Below are positions 14,001 through 29,000 of a stretch of 64,000 nt of DNA, piece by piece. The translations under genes were made by a program, and so were the position numbers. The stretch comes from Achatina immaculata (Eukaryota; Mollusca; Gastropoda; Stylommatophora; Achatinidae). Numbering within the stretch: position 1 is the first letter of the stretch; each line of letters opens with the position of its first letter. The notes under the pieces are model-generated. The model was not told the DNA's origin. It worked only from the letters and a program-made list of their open reading frames with translations, and searched no databases. Location of the stretch: assembly GCA_009760885.1 (NCBI GenBank), contig CM019715.1, forward strand, positions 22,223,642-22,287,641, given 5' to 3'.

Positions 14001-17000
14001 TAGATGTGACAGTAGGAGTAGAAGTAACATGAATACCCATGAAATTAGCAGTAGAAGTAGCATGAATAGCTGTACTGTATTACTGAAAAAAGTTAACTGC
14101 AACAGTAGACACAGTTACAACTGCAGTAACATAACAATTATTAGATACTTTTGCAACTGAGTAGTTCTAAGTGACAAAATGTAGTATCTCTGATCGTAGG
14201 CAAAAAAGAATAGTAGATTTTACTATAATATGGGAAATAATTGTGCTTTATGCTTTAACAACAAAAAATGGTCATAAATGTAATAATTATGTTAGTAGAA
14301 CTGATGGGAATTGTTGTGAATGTAAAAATATAAAAAGTCAGAATTGTAATGTTGGCAGATATAGCTGATTTATGATTGATGATTTTTACAAGCAAAAGCA
14401 GTGTTGGTGTTGCTTACTGCAACGGTTGTTGTTGGAATCTTATATTTATAGAAACTTCAGTAGTAACCACCGAAGCTGTGGTCATTACTTCTTTTTCTTT
14501 GAATTTTTCTTTTTTTTTTGTGGCTAGTGGTTTGGTGAGTCCACACACAGTTCCAAGAGATGCACAAGATTTGCAGCCAGGATACATGTTTATTGTTTAT
14601 TTATTAACTTGTTAGACTGCTTGGTTTTTTTAATTTACTTATGAACTGGTGCCTGAAGAAGGCTTCTTGCCAAAATATCACACTCTCATCAAGTTAATAT
14701 AGGAAAACTTGCTTTTTTGTGTTTCTTGCTGCCAGTTTAGTACATCCATGTGTCAGTCAGTCATTTGCATGTCCCTTGCGGAACTTTGCCTCCCTAACAG
14801 CTCTCCTGTAGGCCTCTCAGTTGTAAGCAAGATGCCTGCAGCTGATCATCAACGATGTCTTGCAACCATCTACACCTTGGTCTTCCTCACTTTCTTTTTC
14901 CCATTATGTACCCTTACAGAATGATCTTCTCTAGATTATCACGACGTTTAATGTGTCCAAAATATTTAAGTTTTCTCTGTTTAATCCTCTTTACTAGCCA
15001 GCCTTCTTCAGTATTAAGTTCTTGTTGTATGGATATATTTGTTCTTTTCTGTGTCCATGATATTTGAAGAACTCTTCTGTAGCATTTACATTCAAAGGCA
15101 TGTATGTGTTTCTCAGCTGTTTTGTTAAGTGTCCAGGTCTCACAGACATATGTTGCAATGGGAAAGATGCATGCCCTTAAAAATCTTATTTTTGTAGTTC
15201 TGTCTGTTCCTCTCCACAGATTCTTACATTGTTTTACTTTCTGAAGAGCGATAGATGTTCTCCTTTTAATTTCCCTCATTGTATCTCCATTATTAGTTAG
15301 TAATAACAATTGGAAGTTATGAAATACCAGAGATTAGATATGATGACGACACAGTATTACTATCCACAACACAAAAAGGAATGGAAAAACTAATTATGTC
15401 AGTCCGTAAAAATAGTGAGGACAAAACCTCTATCTTAATGTGAAGAAAACTAAACTGATGACATCCATATGTATAAGATGTCATTTACAGTTTTTTTATG
15501 CCACCAAATGAAACTGACATGTTTCTTCTTCGTATGTTTGATTTTGTCTTTTTTTTTTCTCCTGTGCACCTGCAATTTATCATATCTTTTCTCCAACAGC
15601 TGTAGGTGAGTGTGTGTGTTTTGGTGACCCTCACTGTGACGGCTATGACAATAACTGGCTGCATGTACAGGATGAGTGTGATTATGTCATGTCTCAAGAT
15701 GGCTGTTCACCTGGATCGACCCAGACTTTTAGGTCAGTCCAGGTTACACAAGATGTTCTGATATGAGAAGAAAATATTTTAAGAGAGATAAGATAAAACT
15801 TATTGCAGGATGAAGCATTGTATGAATAGAAAGTAACTTATGACAACATGAAACAAACTATGACAATAGAAGACATTAGGGCGTGAGGGGTGGACAGGGG
15901 GAGAGGGGTGTGTGTACACAACAATCATTAGTTTTTGAAAAAAAAAAAATTGTGTTAAACTTGATTGACATCATGATGTATGTTAAAGAAAGGTTGTTCT
16001 TGAAAGTTGTTGCAGAAAATATTATGGATGTGAAGATCACTTACCAGGAAGTGAGAATGATTATGAAAGTTATGTAACATGGAAACTGAATGCTGCTTTC
16101 AAAGTTTGTAATAATAACTAACACTGTGCATGGAGAAAAGTGAGAAACGTCAAACTGAATGCAGAACTCCTTAAAAATGACCAAGAACTGCGAGAACAAT
16201 TATTAAAACAAATAGATACAATGCAATAGCAAAGATAAATAGTATAGATGAACAATGGGCAGTGTTAAGAGACTCTATCCACCAAACTGTTAAGGAGATG
16301 ATACCACCAAAAAAAGAAGCCCCCAAGAATAAATGGATGACAGACAATATCTTAGGACTGATGGACAAGAGGAGGAGGAGTAAAAATAACAAGGAAAAAT
16401 ATAGCAAGATAAATAAAGAAATAAGATGCAAATGCAGAGAAGCAAAGGAAACATGGTTAAATGAACAGTGCAGACAAATAGAGGACTCCCATAATAAAGA
16501 CAGCATAAACATGCACAAGCAAATTAGTGAACTTACAGGCAGGAAAACAAAATATACCACAGGATGCCTGAAATCAAAAAAAGGTTTAATGGGAAAAGAA
16601 GACATTGTGAACAAGTAGAAAGAGTACATCGGTGAGCTATATAGAGGAGAAAGACCAGAATTAACACCAGATACTGAAAACTGTGATGGACCACCAATAC
16701 TTGAAGATGAAATCATAGATGCCATCAAACACATGAGGAAAGAAAAGTGATTGGGCCTGATAATATAACAATAGAAGAAATAGAAGCACTAGAGGAAACA
16801 GGAATAAAAATAATAACCAAGTTACTGAATGACATTTACAACAGTGGTTATATGCCCAGTGACCTGCTTAAATCCATGTATATAGCGCTAACAAAGAAAC
16901 CAAGTGCAAAAGAATGTGAGCACCACAGGAATATCAGCCTCTCATGTCACACAACAAAACTACTTCTAAGAATTATTATGAGAAGAGCAAGGAAAAAGAT

Positions 17001-20000
17001 AAAAATGGAAATTGGAGATGAACAGTTTGGATGTGTTGAAGGAAAGGGAACACACAATGCCATTTATGCTTTACGAACACTAACAGAAAGAGGTTTAGAA
17101 GTACAGAAAGATCTCTGCTTACGTTTCATTGATTACCCCAAGGCATTCGACAAGGTGAAACATAGTGAAGTTATTAAAATGTTTGAAGACTTCAACATAT
17201 TCAGCAAACACCCAAGGATTCTAAACATCTATACTGGCAGCAAGAAGCAGGGATTCAAGTTGAAAATAAAGCTAGAAAATATCAACCTATAAAACAAGGG
17301 GTGCGACAAGGATGTGTACTATCTCCAGAACTTTTTTCACTGTACAGTGAGAATATTCTAAGAATGATCATTACAGAACCAGGCATAAAAATCGGAGGAT
17401 ACAATATTAACAACCTTCGGTATGCTGATGACACAATACTGATAGCTGAGAACCAACAAGACCTGCAAAATCTCTTGGATAAAGTTGCTAAAGAAAGTGA
17501 ACAGAAAGGGGTTAATTTGAACATCCGTTCACCTATGGACAGGCCAGTGTGGACTAGTGAGCCACCTACATCGAGTCAAAATGTCTCACACAGATGAGTG
17601 TCCATGTGGCAGTGGAGTCCAGAATCCAGAACATATCCTTCAGGAGTGCCCAAACCATGCGAACCTGAGATGAGAGACATGGCCAGAGGACACAAGCTTT
17701 GGGGCTCCTATCAGGATCTGGAAAGGAGTGTGAGCTTTGCCATGTCGACAGGGATCAGGATCTGATGTGACCAACAACCTTGAACACAGAAGAAGAAGAA
17801 CATCAAAAAGACAGAGACTATAGTTATATTTAAGAAACACAATCCACCAAAATACAGTATAAAATTAAATGGAACTATTCTAAATCAGGTGCAGAAATTC
17901 AAATACCTTAGAGCAGTAATAACTTCAGATGGGAAATGCAGAACAGAAATTAGGAACAGAATAGGCCAAGCAAAGACTGCATTTCAAAAAATGAGAAACA
18001 TATTATTTAACACATCCTTATCAATGAATGTTAGAAAATGAGTCCTAAATTGCTATATTGAACCTATCTTATTATATGGAAGTAAATCATGGACAATAGG
18101 CGGATCTGCACAAAAATCATTGGAAGCAGCAGAAATGTGGTTTATTAGAAGAATATTGCAAATTCTCTGGACAACAAAAATAACTAATGGAGAATGTATG
18201 AGAAAAGCTGGAGTGACAAAAAAAACATGTCAAAAAAAAAATAGAGAGACAATGTACTTTCATAGAACATGCAATGAGAAGAGGGGGCATTGAAAATATT
18301 ATAACAACAGGAAAAAATAGAGGGAAGAAGAGCCAGGGGAAGACTGAGAGTAATGATACTGGACAGTCTGATGAGATGATATGAGAGGAGACCACTAACT
18401 GAGCTAATGTCCTGTGTGAAGGATCGTGTACTCTGGAGAAGCATAATAACCAATGCCAGTCATGGCACCTGATGATGATGACGGTGATGTGTAAAGATGC
18501 ACTTCTTCTTCTTTGTACACATTTTCTGTCTATATCTGCAGTTCTGTCTCTTGGATAAATTTCACTGTTTTTTGTAACTCATGTATGGGACCATAGAGCA
18601 TATCTTTGGTGGTTTCACTGGGCCAGTAACTGCTTCTCAGTGTCTCATAGTTGGTGCAGTTTTGGAGGACATGTTCCACAGTTTGGGGCACTTGAGCACA
18701 TGTACAAAGAGTAGTAGTACCAACTTTAAACTTTGTATACATATGATTTCGGAGTCAGCTGTGTCCTGTTCGGAGACGGAAAATGGTGACTTGTTCCTTT
18801 CTGTTTACCATTAAAGATGCAGTTTATATTTAAACAATGGAAGGCTTCATCTGTCATTTCATTCTTATTTACAGAAAATAAATCCTGAAGGCTATCCCTT
18901 TTTTTTTCATTAGTTATGAGATAGGGCAAGAAAAATAACATTGACCTTTCCTACTTGGTTGACAGTAACAAATTTACTACATTACACAGTAAACTCGGTC
19001 ACAAAAAATAAACTAAGAAATAATCAGAATTCAGGAGAAAATATGAACCTAGGTTATGCTGATAAAAGCTGAACAGGTAAATGTGACAGATGTCCAAAAT
19101 CATACCTTAAGCGTTCCCACACAGTGTCATTGCATATGAATATAATGAATCTTTTTACTTGAGAAGACAATTTTGAAGTGTTTCTTGGTGAATTGCTGCA
19201 GACCATTTAAAAAAAAAAATTAGCACAATGATTCTCGCTGGGGCAACATGTGGCTTCCTGGTGAAGAATTTCAAGTTTAAGGGGACTTCCTTAAAGGAGG
19301 AATTTTTTTCCAAGGGAAATTAATACATTTCAATAATTACCACCGTAAAAAAATGTATAATGGTGAAAATCCTTTCTGGATGATGATTTAATACATAGGA
19401 AAGGATCTGGCGTAGCCTGGGTTGAAAAGGAAGATTGGAATCTAGAAGCTGAAAACCACTGGTTTAACAGCTTCTGTCATAGCTGATACCACCAATATTT
19501 GATTGTCATAACTGTTTATAGCAACAGCAAATGATGTTTTAAGATGTCCTAACAGGCACTATAAAGAAGACAGTCATTACAACCAAGAGTTTTTTTTTCC
19601 CTTCCTTCAAGTATTGTTGCTAAGAGTAAGTGGCACTAGTGGAAGATATCGGAAGAAATTAGAGCTTGCGAGATTTTCTAGTGCCATGTGTTCTTGTTTT
19701 TGTTCTATCTCCCTAGAACTGTGACCTGGTGCTCTTTGTAGCCAATGCAGTGAGGGTTTGAGGCATAGCAACATGTCGGCTTGGAAGCAGGTTACAGCGG
19801 CTGTTTTTTCAACCCTGAGTGGAGCTAAAAAGCAGAGGGTGTGCAGTGTTTCTTTACTAGACTCCACCACCATGGAAACAGTGATTATCCCTACCCTGTT
19901 AGCCAGACTAGGCCTGGCTAAAGGAAAGGCGAGGTGGGATCTTGGCTGGCTATAGCTCATCAGTTGTGACACTAGCATGTCAGCTGTGACTCATCAGCCC

Positions 20001-23000
20001 TGACACTAGCAATGTCAGCTGTGGCTCATCAGCCCTGACACTAGCATGTCAGCTGTGGCTCATTAACTGCCAAATCAGATGGCATCTTAACCCCCGGTGC
20101 CATTTGTTTCAAAATTCATTTGTTGAAGTTCATCCCTGCAACAAAACGGTAATAAAAGTGACCCTATAATTTTAATATCTTCAATGAAACAAGCAAATAA
20201 TACAAATATTTGAAGAAAGTGAAGTAATAATAATGCCTTTTTAATTCTTCCCATCTTTCAAATTTGGCATAATCTCACATTTATTTTCACATAAATATTT
20301 TTAGGTTTTTCTTAACACACCATAGGGCCATTTATATAACATACTTTAAAAGGCCTTTCATAGAGGTATTCTACATTTCAGAAGCAGTTTTCCTAACACA
20401 AAAATCAGATACATGTTTACACAACTAGGTAGACTAGAGCATGCAAGAGATCATCAGCAACCATAATTCACTATCTTCTCTGCTATTCCTGTGTTTTAAA
20501 ATATCTCCTGCATCATGACTTGGTGTAAGTTTAGAAAAGACATTTGTTTTGATTGAAGATTTCATAAATGAAGGTGGTATTTTCTTTCCTTTCCTAAACA
20601 GAATTGAAATCCAAACCTGGAAAAGAGGTGGCTCACGACCTGGAAAGTACGCCTATATTAAAAATGTTATAGTGTACATTTTTAACAAGCAGATCCGACT
20701 TGAGCAAGGAGGCAGAATTGTTGTGGATGGCCTAGTGGTCAGACAGTATTATGATGGTCATCGCTTCAGTGTGACCGTTGTGAACCAGAAAATTGTAAGT
20801 TAAATACAAGGTTTGAGGGACATAAAAACCAAAATATTGTAAATGAGACACCAGAACTTCTTACATTCTACATTCTTTCCATGCCACTGAATGTCACATA
20901 AAGCTCATACTGTAGTCCATCACGTTTTTCTGTTTTCAGCAAGTTTTTCAACCTCATCAAGGGATCTTATGCCCACTAATTTACCCTCTCTCTCTCTCTC
21001 AACAATAATCTCATTTATCTGTTTCACGTGGTCGACCTCTTCACTTTGTCCTGTTGTATCCCATTTGATAGGTTGTTTTAGGATTCTCTGCTTGTTTCTT
21101 TTCATCATGTGGCCAATATATGTCCATCTCCTTTTTTTCTGGATCATAGATGAGACAGTTTGTCTTCCCTCTCTCTGCATTGGTCTTGAATTCATTCCAT
21201 TGTATACAGAGTATTTTCTTTAAACATTTGTTATCTACTTCTTTAGTTGTTTTCCAGCTTTTACACACACAAATAATGGTGGAAATTACATCTGAGTTGA
21301 ATAATCTTAACTTTGTTTTTATGCATATAACTTTTGATTGCCATATTTTCTCAAGATTTTTGAAGGCCAATTATGCCTTTGCAATTGTAGCTTCTTTTCT
21401 GGTGTCACCAACCTGGTCTATATAGCTGCCAAAGATGTAAATTGGTTTACTTCTTCAACAGCTGTTTCTTCTAAGTATATTTTTCCTTCTTGAGTAATGG
21501 GAAATTTCATTATTTTTATTTTGTCTTGTTAATCTCAAGCCTATTATACTAGCCCCTGCAGAGAGGGTATTTGTTATTTTCTTGCATCAATTTCACATTG
21601 CCACTGATAAGAGCTATGTCATGTGCAGAATCAAGGCCCTCTAGCTAAGTCCCACACACCCAGTTAGTTCCTGTTTCCCCCTTGCAGCTTTTCTTCATTA
21701 TGAAGTCTATGAAGAAGACACTAGAACCAAACCAGCCTAAAAATAGATGGTTGTAAGGCAGATGCTAGAAATGGACTTCAGTGAGCCAAAATATCTTAAA
21801 TTAGATATTAGGATATAACAATATAAATGCTGTAACAGACTAGATATATCAAACTTGCTACAGGCTGTAAGAACATTTATGGTCACAAAGAGTCTGAACT
21901 GTTATAATAACAGATTGTTCTTACTATAGTTGTAACAATGTTAATATGGTTGTAGTAATAAACTTTTAATGGTTAATAATGTTCTTATAACAGACTCAGT
22001 ATATATTAGTGCAGATGTTGCTGAAACACTTGAAACAATCTTTCCCTGTTCTGTATTTGTCTCTGTCACCAGCGTCTGTGGACAGTGTCTGAACTGGAAG
22101 TCTTGTGGGATGGCAAAGATGTTGTGAAGGTGACAGTTCCCAAGAACGCTAAAAACTCAGTGTGTGGCCTGTGTGGCAACTACAATGGTGACCCAGCCGA
22201 TGACCAGATACAGGGGCCAGCATGCCCTGACACTGCAGGACAGAAGGTAATACATTACTTTCATTTTTAAATATTGTTAAGAGCCACAAATAGAATGATA
22301 GGAGAGCAGAGGACGTAGTATGTGTTTTATATAGAAGTGAGAGAGATTCCAGTATTGGAGGAAGATGAAGGCAAAATTTTAACTGTATTTAGAGGATACA
22401 TTTTATATTGGTTGTACAACTGCTCTAGACAGATAAAAGTAATTGTAGCAATGATCATCACTGGTTAGGAGAGATTTCATTTGGTGAATGTCAGTTTTGT
22501 TTAGTATGAGATTTAGATCTCAGTATGAGATCATAAAATAGACCATATGCTCATGTGGACTTTTTATTAAAAATCTGTTTCTTACTATAATCACAGTAAT
22601 AAAAACATGGTTGTGTATATTAGATGCCTTGTAAATTTTAGGTTGTCACTGTGTCATTCATCTCTCTGTTCCTGTCTCTCCAACCTTTCTCTGTCTTGCT
22701 CACACAGACAAGCATGATGTAACTTGAGACTTATTTTCAGACAAGCAACTCTGAGTTGTTTATCCAGTCTTGGATTGTACAGAACACCACATGCTCTGCC
22801 AATTGTCGCCCTGATCAGCCGCCCTCTACAGACGACAAATGCTTCTATCCAAAAGCTCTGGTCGAGCGGGAGTGCAGCAAGCTGCTGGACATTACGACTT
22901 CCCCATTTAAGGTAAGCTTGAGAATCATGTCCTTGGGATTCAACAATTAAAACTGTCAGTATATGAGTAAAAAAGAGAAAGAAATGTAGTTAGACACAAA

Positions 23001-26000
23001 AATTGTGAGAAGTGAGGAAGACATGCAAAAGAACAATGATTTTCTTTGTTTCCCAAATTTTAATAATATATTGGTCATGTCACAGGAATGTTTGAAACAG
23101 AAGACTTCAGGTGATCAGAATGAGCTTCGAAACTCATGTGTGTATGACCTCTGTCATGTGGAGGATGGCCTGAATGATGAGGTCTGTAGATATGCTGAGA
23201 TCCTGGCCTGGGACTGTTCGGATAATGAGAAAATCAATGTCAGTGGCTGGCAGTCAAAGGTCCCGGCTTGTTCAGGTCAGCATCTAATTATTACTGATCA
23301 TATATTTTAACTCTGGGAAAAGCATATTTATGATATCAAGAACATATCTTTCGCTTTTTCAACTCATGAAGTTCTATGCAGAAGTGATTCAGTAATTTTA
23401 ACATATCAGGCATATTTAAAGAAAATGAATTCCATGTCCTGATTTTATAGTTAAAAAGTATATAATGTATTGTAAGGATTAAATCAAAATAAAAATATCT
23501 GGAGAGTGGGACCTTTGGGCAGTTTGATAATGAGATTATTTCCCATTATATCTTCTTGCATTCTCTTGCATCTCTGCTAGATTTCCATATTATGAGAACT
23601 GTCTTTACCTTGGAGTTTAACAGGAAAATCAAGATGAAGTTAGTCCAGCTGCAAGACTTTTTGTCTTGTCTTGTCTTCTTTCTCCATGGAACTGTGAACT
23701 GGTGTTTTTTTGCAGCTGATGCTGTGAAGATGTTAAGGCACAGCATCATACTGGCAGCTGTTTTTTAAATCCTGGAGTGCAGCTAAAAAGCAGGAGGTGT
23801 GCAATACTTCTTTAGCAGACTCCACCACAATGGGACTATGGCAGTCCTGCCCCTGTTAGCCAGGCTAGACCTATTATTGGGGTATGTACCAATGGAGAGG
23901 TGGGACAGGGTCTTGGGCAGCTATGGTTCACCAACCCTGATATTGGTATGTCTTGTATTGTCAGATGTGGCATCTCTCATTTCTTCTGATATTGTCTGAT
24001 TTGTTCTGATATATGTATTGAACCTTTCAATCCACATATTATTATTGTAGAAACCACATGCCCTAACGACATGAGCTATAAGCCCTGTGCCAGCTCTGCC
24101 CAGAAGACATGCCTAACCCTTGAAGGGGAGCAAGTCGCTGAGACAGGTGTATGTGTGGAGGGATGTTTCTGCCCAGATGACCTAATCCTGGAGGGAGATA
24201 AATGTATCAGACCTGAGCAGTGTGGCTGCTTTTATGACAATGGCTACTTGGCTGTAAGTAGATGATATTTTTATATTGGTCCCAGCCAACACACCATGCA
24301 TTGATGGGTTATTTCTCAAATGCCCAACCAATGCACCATACATTTATCACTAATTTTGAATGTGTGCATCAGATTAAAATCATATTATCATGTCATCAAG
24401 TCTGTATGTTAGATGGGACAGTTCTTATTGTCCATATACTGGAGGTCTTTTTATACTAAAATCTTTAAACACTTGTTAAAGAGAGATCTTTCATTGTTGT
24501 TGCATTTGAATATGTCTAGAAGAAGGAGGAATAGAAATGTGCAAGAGAGAAGGGACATTTATGCTTGCTATATTAGACTACACAAAGCCTTTTGACAGGA
24601 CAAGACATCAACTACAGACTGAATGCTCGACAAAGATTGAGTTAGATAGTAAAGATATCAGATTAATAAGCAATTTGTATTTGGGGCAAGAAGCAGTTGT
24701 ATGGTATGACATAAACTATCCAAAGCCTGTTTTTGTTTTAAGAAAAAAGGTCAGACAAGGATTATGCCATATCTTTCCTTGCTTAATCTGTAAACAAAAA
24801 AATTTTAATCTAAAAATAAATAACTAGTGAGATGTTTGGATTAATCATTAATGAAACAACAGTTAGTAACCTTGTATATGCAAATGACACAGGCTGATAG
24901 CTGAAAATCTAGATGGGAATAAATGTAAGAGTGATAAACACTGTGGCAATCAGCACAGAACAAAAAAAATACCTATCCATAAATATAAATATAAAAAGAG
25001 AAACACTAGAGCAAGTTAGAAATTTCATATGTGTGGGACACATGATAACAGACACTCTGAACCATTCATCATAAAATCTGGAGTGAGGCAAGGCTGTGTA
25101 CTATCTCCCTTGCTATTAATAACATACACTGACATCTGCAAAGAAGCTAACATACATAGTAAAAACTCCAGAGCTGCCCTAAAGCCCAACCCCAGAAATA
25201 GTGCCGATAAACCCACAATACCTTCCAGAAGGCATACCCAATAGGAGGACCATAAACGAACTCCTTTTTGCTGACAATCAAGCACTTATAGCCACATCAG
25301 AAAAAGACCTCCAGCAGAACATGAATAATTTAGCAAGGGCATGTCAAAGCCAAAACATGAAGATCAATGATGAAAAAACAGAAGTCATGACCATAGATAG
25401 AGAAGAAATCTGAACAAAGATCTTCCTAGACAACCAGCCCTTGAAACAAGTGAAACATTTCAAATACCCAGGTAGCATATCATTCTCAGGGGCAACTGAT
25501 GCTGAGATTGAGAACAGGTGCAATAAAGCAAACCAGGTCATTAGACAAATGAATCCTTTACTGAAAAACAAATACATCACAACTGAAACAAAAAGGGCAC
25601 TGTACAACACACTTTTCCTTCCAGCTCTGTGCTATCAATGTCAAACATGGACACTAATAGCCAAGAACAAAAGGAAAATCATCATGACAGAAATGAGATG
25701 TTTAAGGAGAATACTAAATGTGACAAGAAGAGACAAATAAGAAATGACACCATTAAGGCAAAGATTGGACTAACAACAGTATTACACTATATCCAGAAAC
25801 AGCAAAGTCAAATGGTTTGGCCATGTTACATGGTTACCACCAGACAGTATATCACAGACAACATTCATACTAAGATTTGTAGGTAACAGAGGAAGAGGCC
25901 AACCATGCAGAAGATAGAAAGAGGAAATTACAGCAGCTTTAAATATTCATTATATGAAGCAAATTGTTGAGCACTATCAATACATCTATTTGTCCCCACA

Positions 26001-29000
26001 ACACCAAAAGGTATATGAGGAAGAAGACAAGACAAGACAAAACAAGATAACAGTCAGTGTGAAATGAAAAATGATTCTTACATCTCAAACTACTGGTGGA
26101 AATATAGAGTACACAAATAGCACTTGCAACAGCAACACTAGTCAGAGAGTTCCACCATCTCTCTCTCTCTCTGAACCTTAAGTGCCCAGGGCACATGGGG
26201 CTTCTGCAAGGGTTTTCCACAATGCCTGTCCTTCGCCTTTTTTTCTGCTCTTGCCCAGGTGAGCCCTCTATTGCTCAACATCCTTTCTGTTGTTCTTCTC
26301 CATGTCTCTTTTGGTCTACCCTTACTTCTGATCCCCTGTGGTGTCCATCTTAGTGCTATTTTTGGTAGTGAGTTGTCAGTCATTCGGAGCACATGTCCCA
26401 ACCATCGCCATCGTCTTTCCTCAATAATTGTTGTCAGTGGTTTCATCTGCATTTCTGCTAATAAGATGTTATTTCTTATGGTGTTTGGCCAAAATATTTT
26501 TCTAATTCTTCTAAACATTTAGTCTGGAAAGAATTCAACTTGTTTTCTATGGTTTTGGTGATTTTCCAGCATTCACTTCCATAGAGTAGTACACTTAGAA
26601 CATTACTCTTAAGTATCCTGATTTTCATATTTATGCTTAGTTTTTTTTTATTTCCATATAGTCTGCAGCATTGCAAAAGCCTGGTTTGCTCTAGTAAGTC
26701 TGCTGTTGATGTCTTCTGTGCTGTCTCCATTTTCTACTACTCTGCTGCCAAGGTATACAAATTCGTTGACCTCCTCCACTAACTTGTTATCTACTCTGAG
26801 TACATTTCTGTTGTTCACATTTTGCTTCATTAACTTTGTCTTTCCTACGTTGATCTTTAGTCCTATGCTGTTTGCATTCTGAGTTAGCTTGTTTATTTTA
26901 TCTTGCATATCTTTGTGACTGCTTGATAATAGACAAATGTCATCCGCAAAGTCAAGGTCCTCCTCCATATAGAGTACACAAATAGCACTTGCAACAGCAA
27001 CACTAGTCAGAGAGTTCCACCATAACATAATGAAAACATTGGAGACATGTTGGTCCCATAGAAGAATAGAAATGACCAAAAACACTTTTATCAGAATGAG
27101 AAAAGTTCTTCCTTTAGAACATATATAAGGGGACTGGCTAGCGTAGTGGTTAGAGCACTCACCTAAGAATGAATGTCAAGGGTTTGATTCCCCAGCTGAG
27201 TGGGATTTTTTTTTTTTTTCCTGATCAATACGGCCCCAAGGTCGATCCAGCCTTGTAAAATGGGTACCAGAGAAAATCTTGGAAGGAAAGGCAGCGAGGA
27301 AAGGAACTGGCCACCCTTCCTCATACACTGATGGCCCAGCATAATGAGGTCTCTAACGCTTCATCCCCTACGGCATTTGCTATAGGACTATCTCTACCGT
27401 TTACCTTTTTTTACAACATATAACACAGCAACTAAATCTGAGAGTGTTAAATATTATATAAACCTCACACTTAACTATGCTGTAGAACCATGGATGTTAA
27501 ATAAGAAAGTAGAAAAGAAAATTGTTCATGAAATGTGGATGTACAGAAGAATGAATGCTTCAGTACTAGAGGTTGTCCACTGGAACTGTTGGCTTATTTT
27601 TTTACTGCTAGAGGAAGTGTTTTGAAGTCCCAGGTATCATGCTGAAGAAGCTGAAGCAGGTTCCCTTGATTCACTAATAGCTTGACAGATGGTGAGATGT
27701 TAGTCAAAGATAACCAGTCACACTCATGACAAATGATGCAATTCCCTGTACATTATATATGTGACAAGGCCCAGGTTTGACATCTCACAGTTGAACTATA
27801 CTTAATGCTTGGACATATCACAGTTGAACTATACTTAATTCTTGGACATCTCACAGTTGAACTATACTTAATGCTTGGACATATCACAGTTGAATTATAC
27901 TTAATGCTTGGACATATCACAGTTGAACTATACTTAATGCTTGGACATATCACAGTTGATCTATACTTAATGTTTGGACATTTCACAGTTGAACTATACT
28001 TAATGCTTGGACATCTCACAGTTGAGTACACATAGTTGAACAAACACCACTTGTCAAAGACAAACTAAAACTGGTTTAATCATGGAACAGGATGATGATG
28101 AGAACTCCTTGGTGAATGAATGAAATGTCATTTCATACATCTCAAACTGCTGTTGGAAGTACAGAGCACACATACAGCACTGACAACAGCAACTCTATCC
28201 GGCGAGTTCCACCGTAACATAATAAAAAACACTGGAGATATGTTAGTCTCCTACTTGTCCATTCATTCTGTGACTTGACAAAAACAGGGCTTCTTTCATA
28301 TGACATTAAACAGAGACTGTCTGATCTCTTTGAAACTAAAAAGTCACCCCACAAGGTTTCCCAACAATGCTTGTGCATCGACAATTACTCATAATTCACC
28401 ATCTTGTTTAAACCAAAGCTCTGTTTGCATAACTCAGGAGGAATTACCCCAAAATTCCAACTATAAAAGTGTTAACTTTAACACATAATGCAAGGGAACA
28501 TGTTGGGAACATTCACGTGCTGCTACAAAGCATCATTTAAAGTGGTTTGCTAAAAATTCTCATATGAACTCATGATATCGTCTTTTGAGATAACTGACAC
28601 AGACATCTTAGGACTGATGGACAAGAGGAAGAAGAGTAAAAATAATGAGAAAAAATATAGCAAGATAAATAAAGAAATAAGACACAAATGCAGAGAAGCA
28701 AAAGAAGTGTGGTTAAATGAACAGCGCAGACAGATAGAGGACTCTCATAATAAAGACAGCAAAAACATGCACTAGCGAATTAATGAACTCACAGGCAGGA
28801 AAACAAAATATACCACAGGATGCCTGAAATCAAAAGAAGGTAAAATGTTAATGGGAAAAGAAGACATTGTGGACAGGTGGACAGAATATATCAGTGAGCT
28901 ATATGGAGGAGAAAGACTAGAATTAACACCAGATACTGAAAACTGTGAGGGACCACCAGTACTTGAAGATGAAATCATAGATGCCTTCAAACACATGAAG

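Noticed and set aside
13820..14160. Coding frames of 144 (minus) and 95 (plus) codons after exon 6
   Set aside because: They coincide with a degenerate repeat and lack domains, splice logic or codon pattern.
16171..16734. 187-codon minus-strand frame
   Set aside because: It is the antisense of the LINE-A linker region on the plus strand.
27131..27200. Functional tRNA gene
   Set aside because: A and B boxes are present, but the acceptor and anticodon stems do not pair convincingly and the sequence continues into a SINE body shared by other copies.
27781..28030. CRISPR-like regular repeats (also 47180-47413, 54815-55262, 60470-60792 and 62613-62945)
   Set aside because: The units are contiguous without unique spacers, and the genome is eukaryotic; these are minisatellites.
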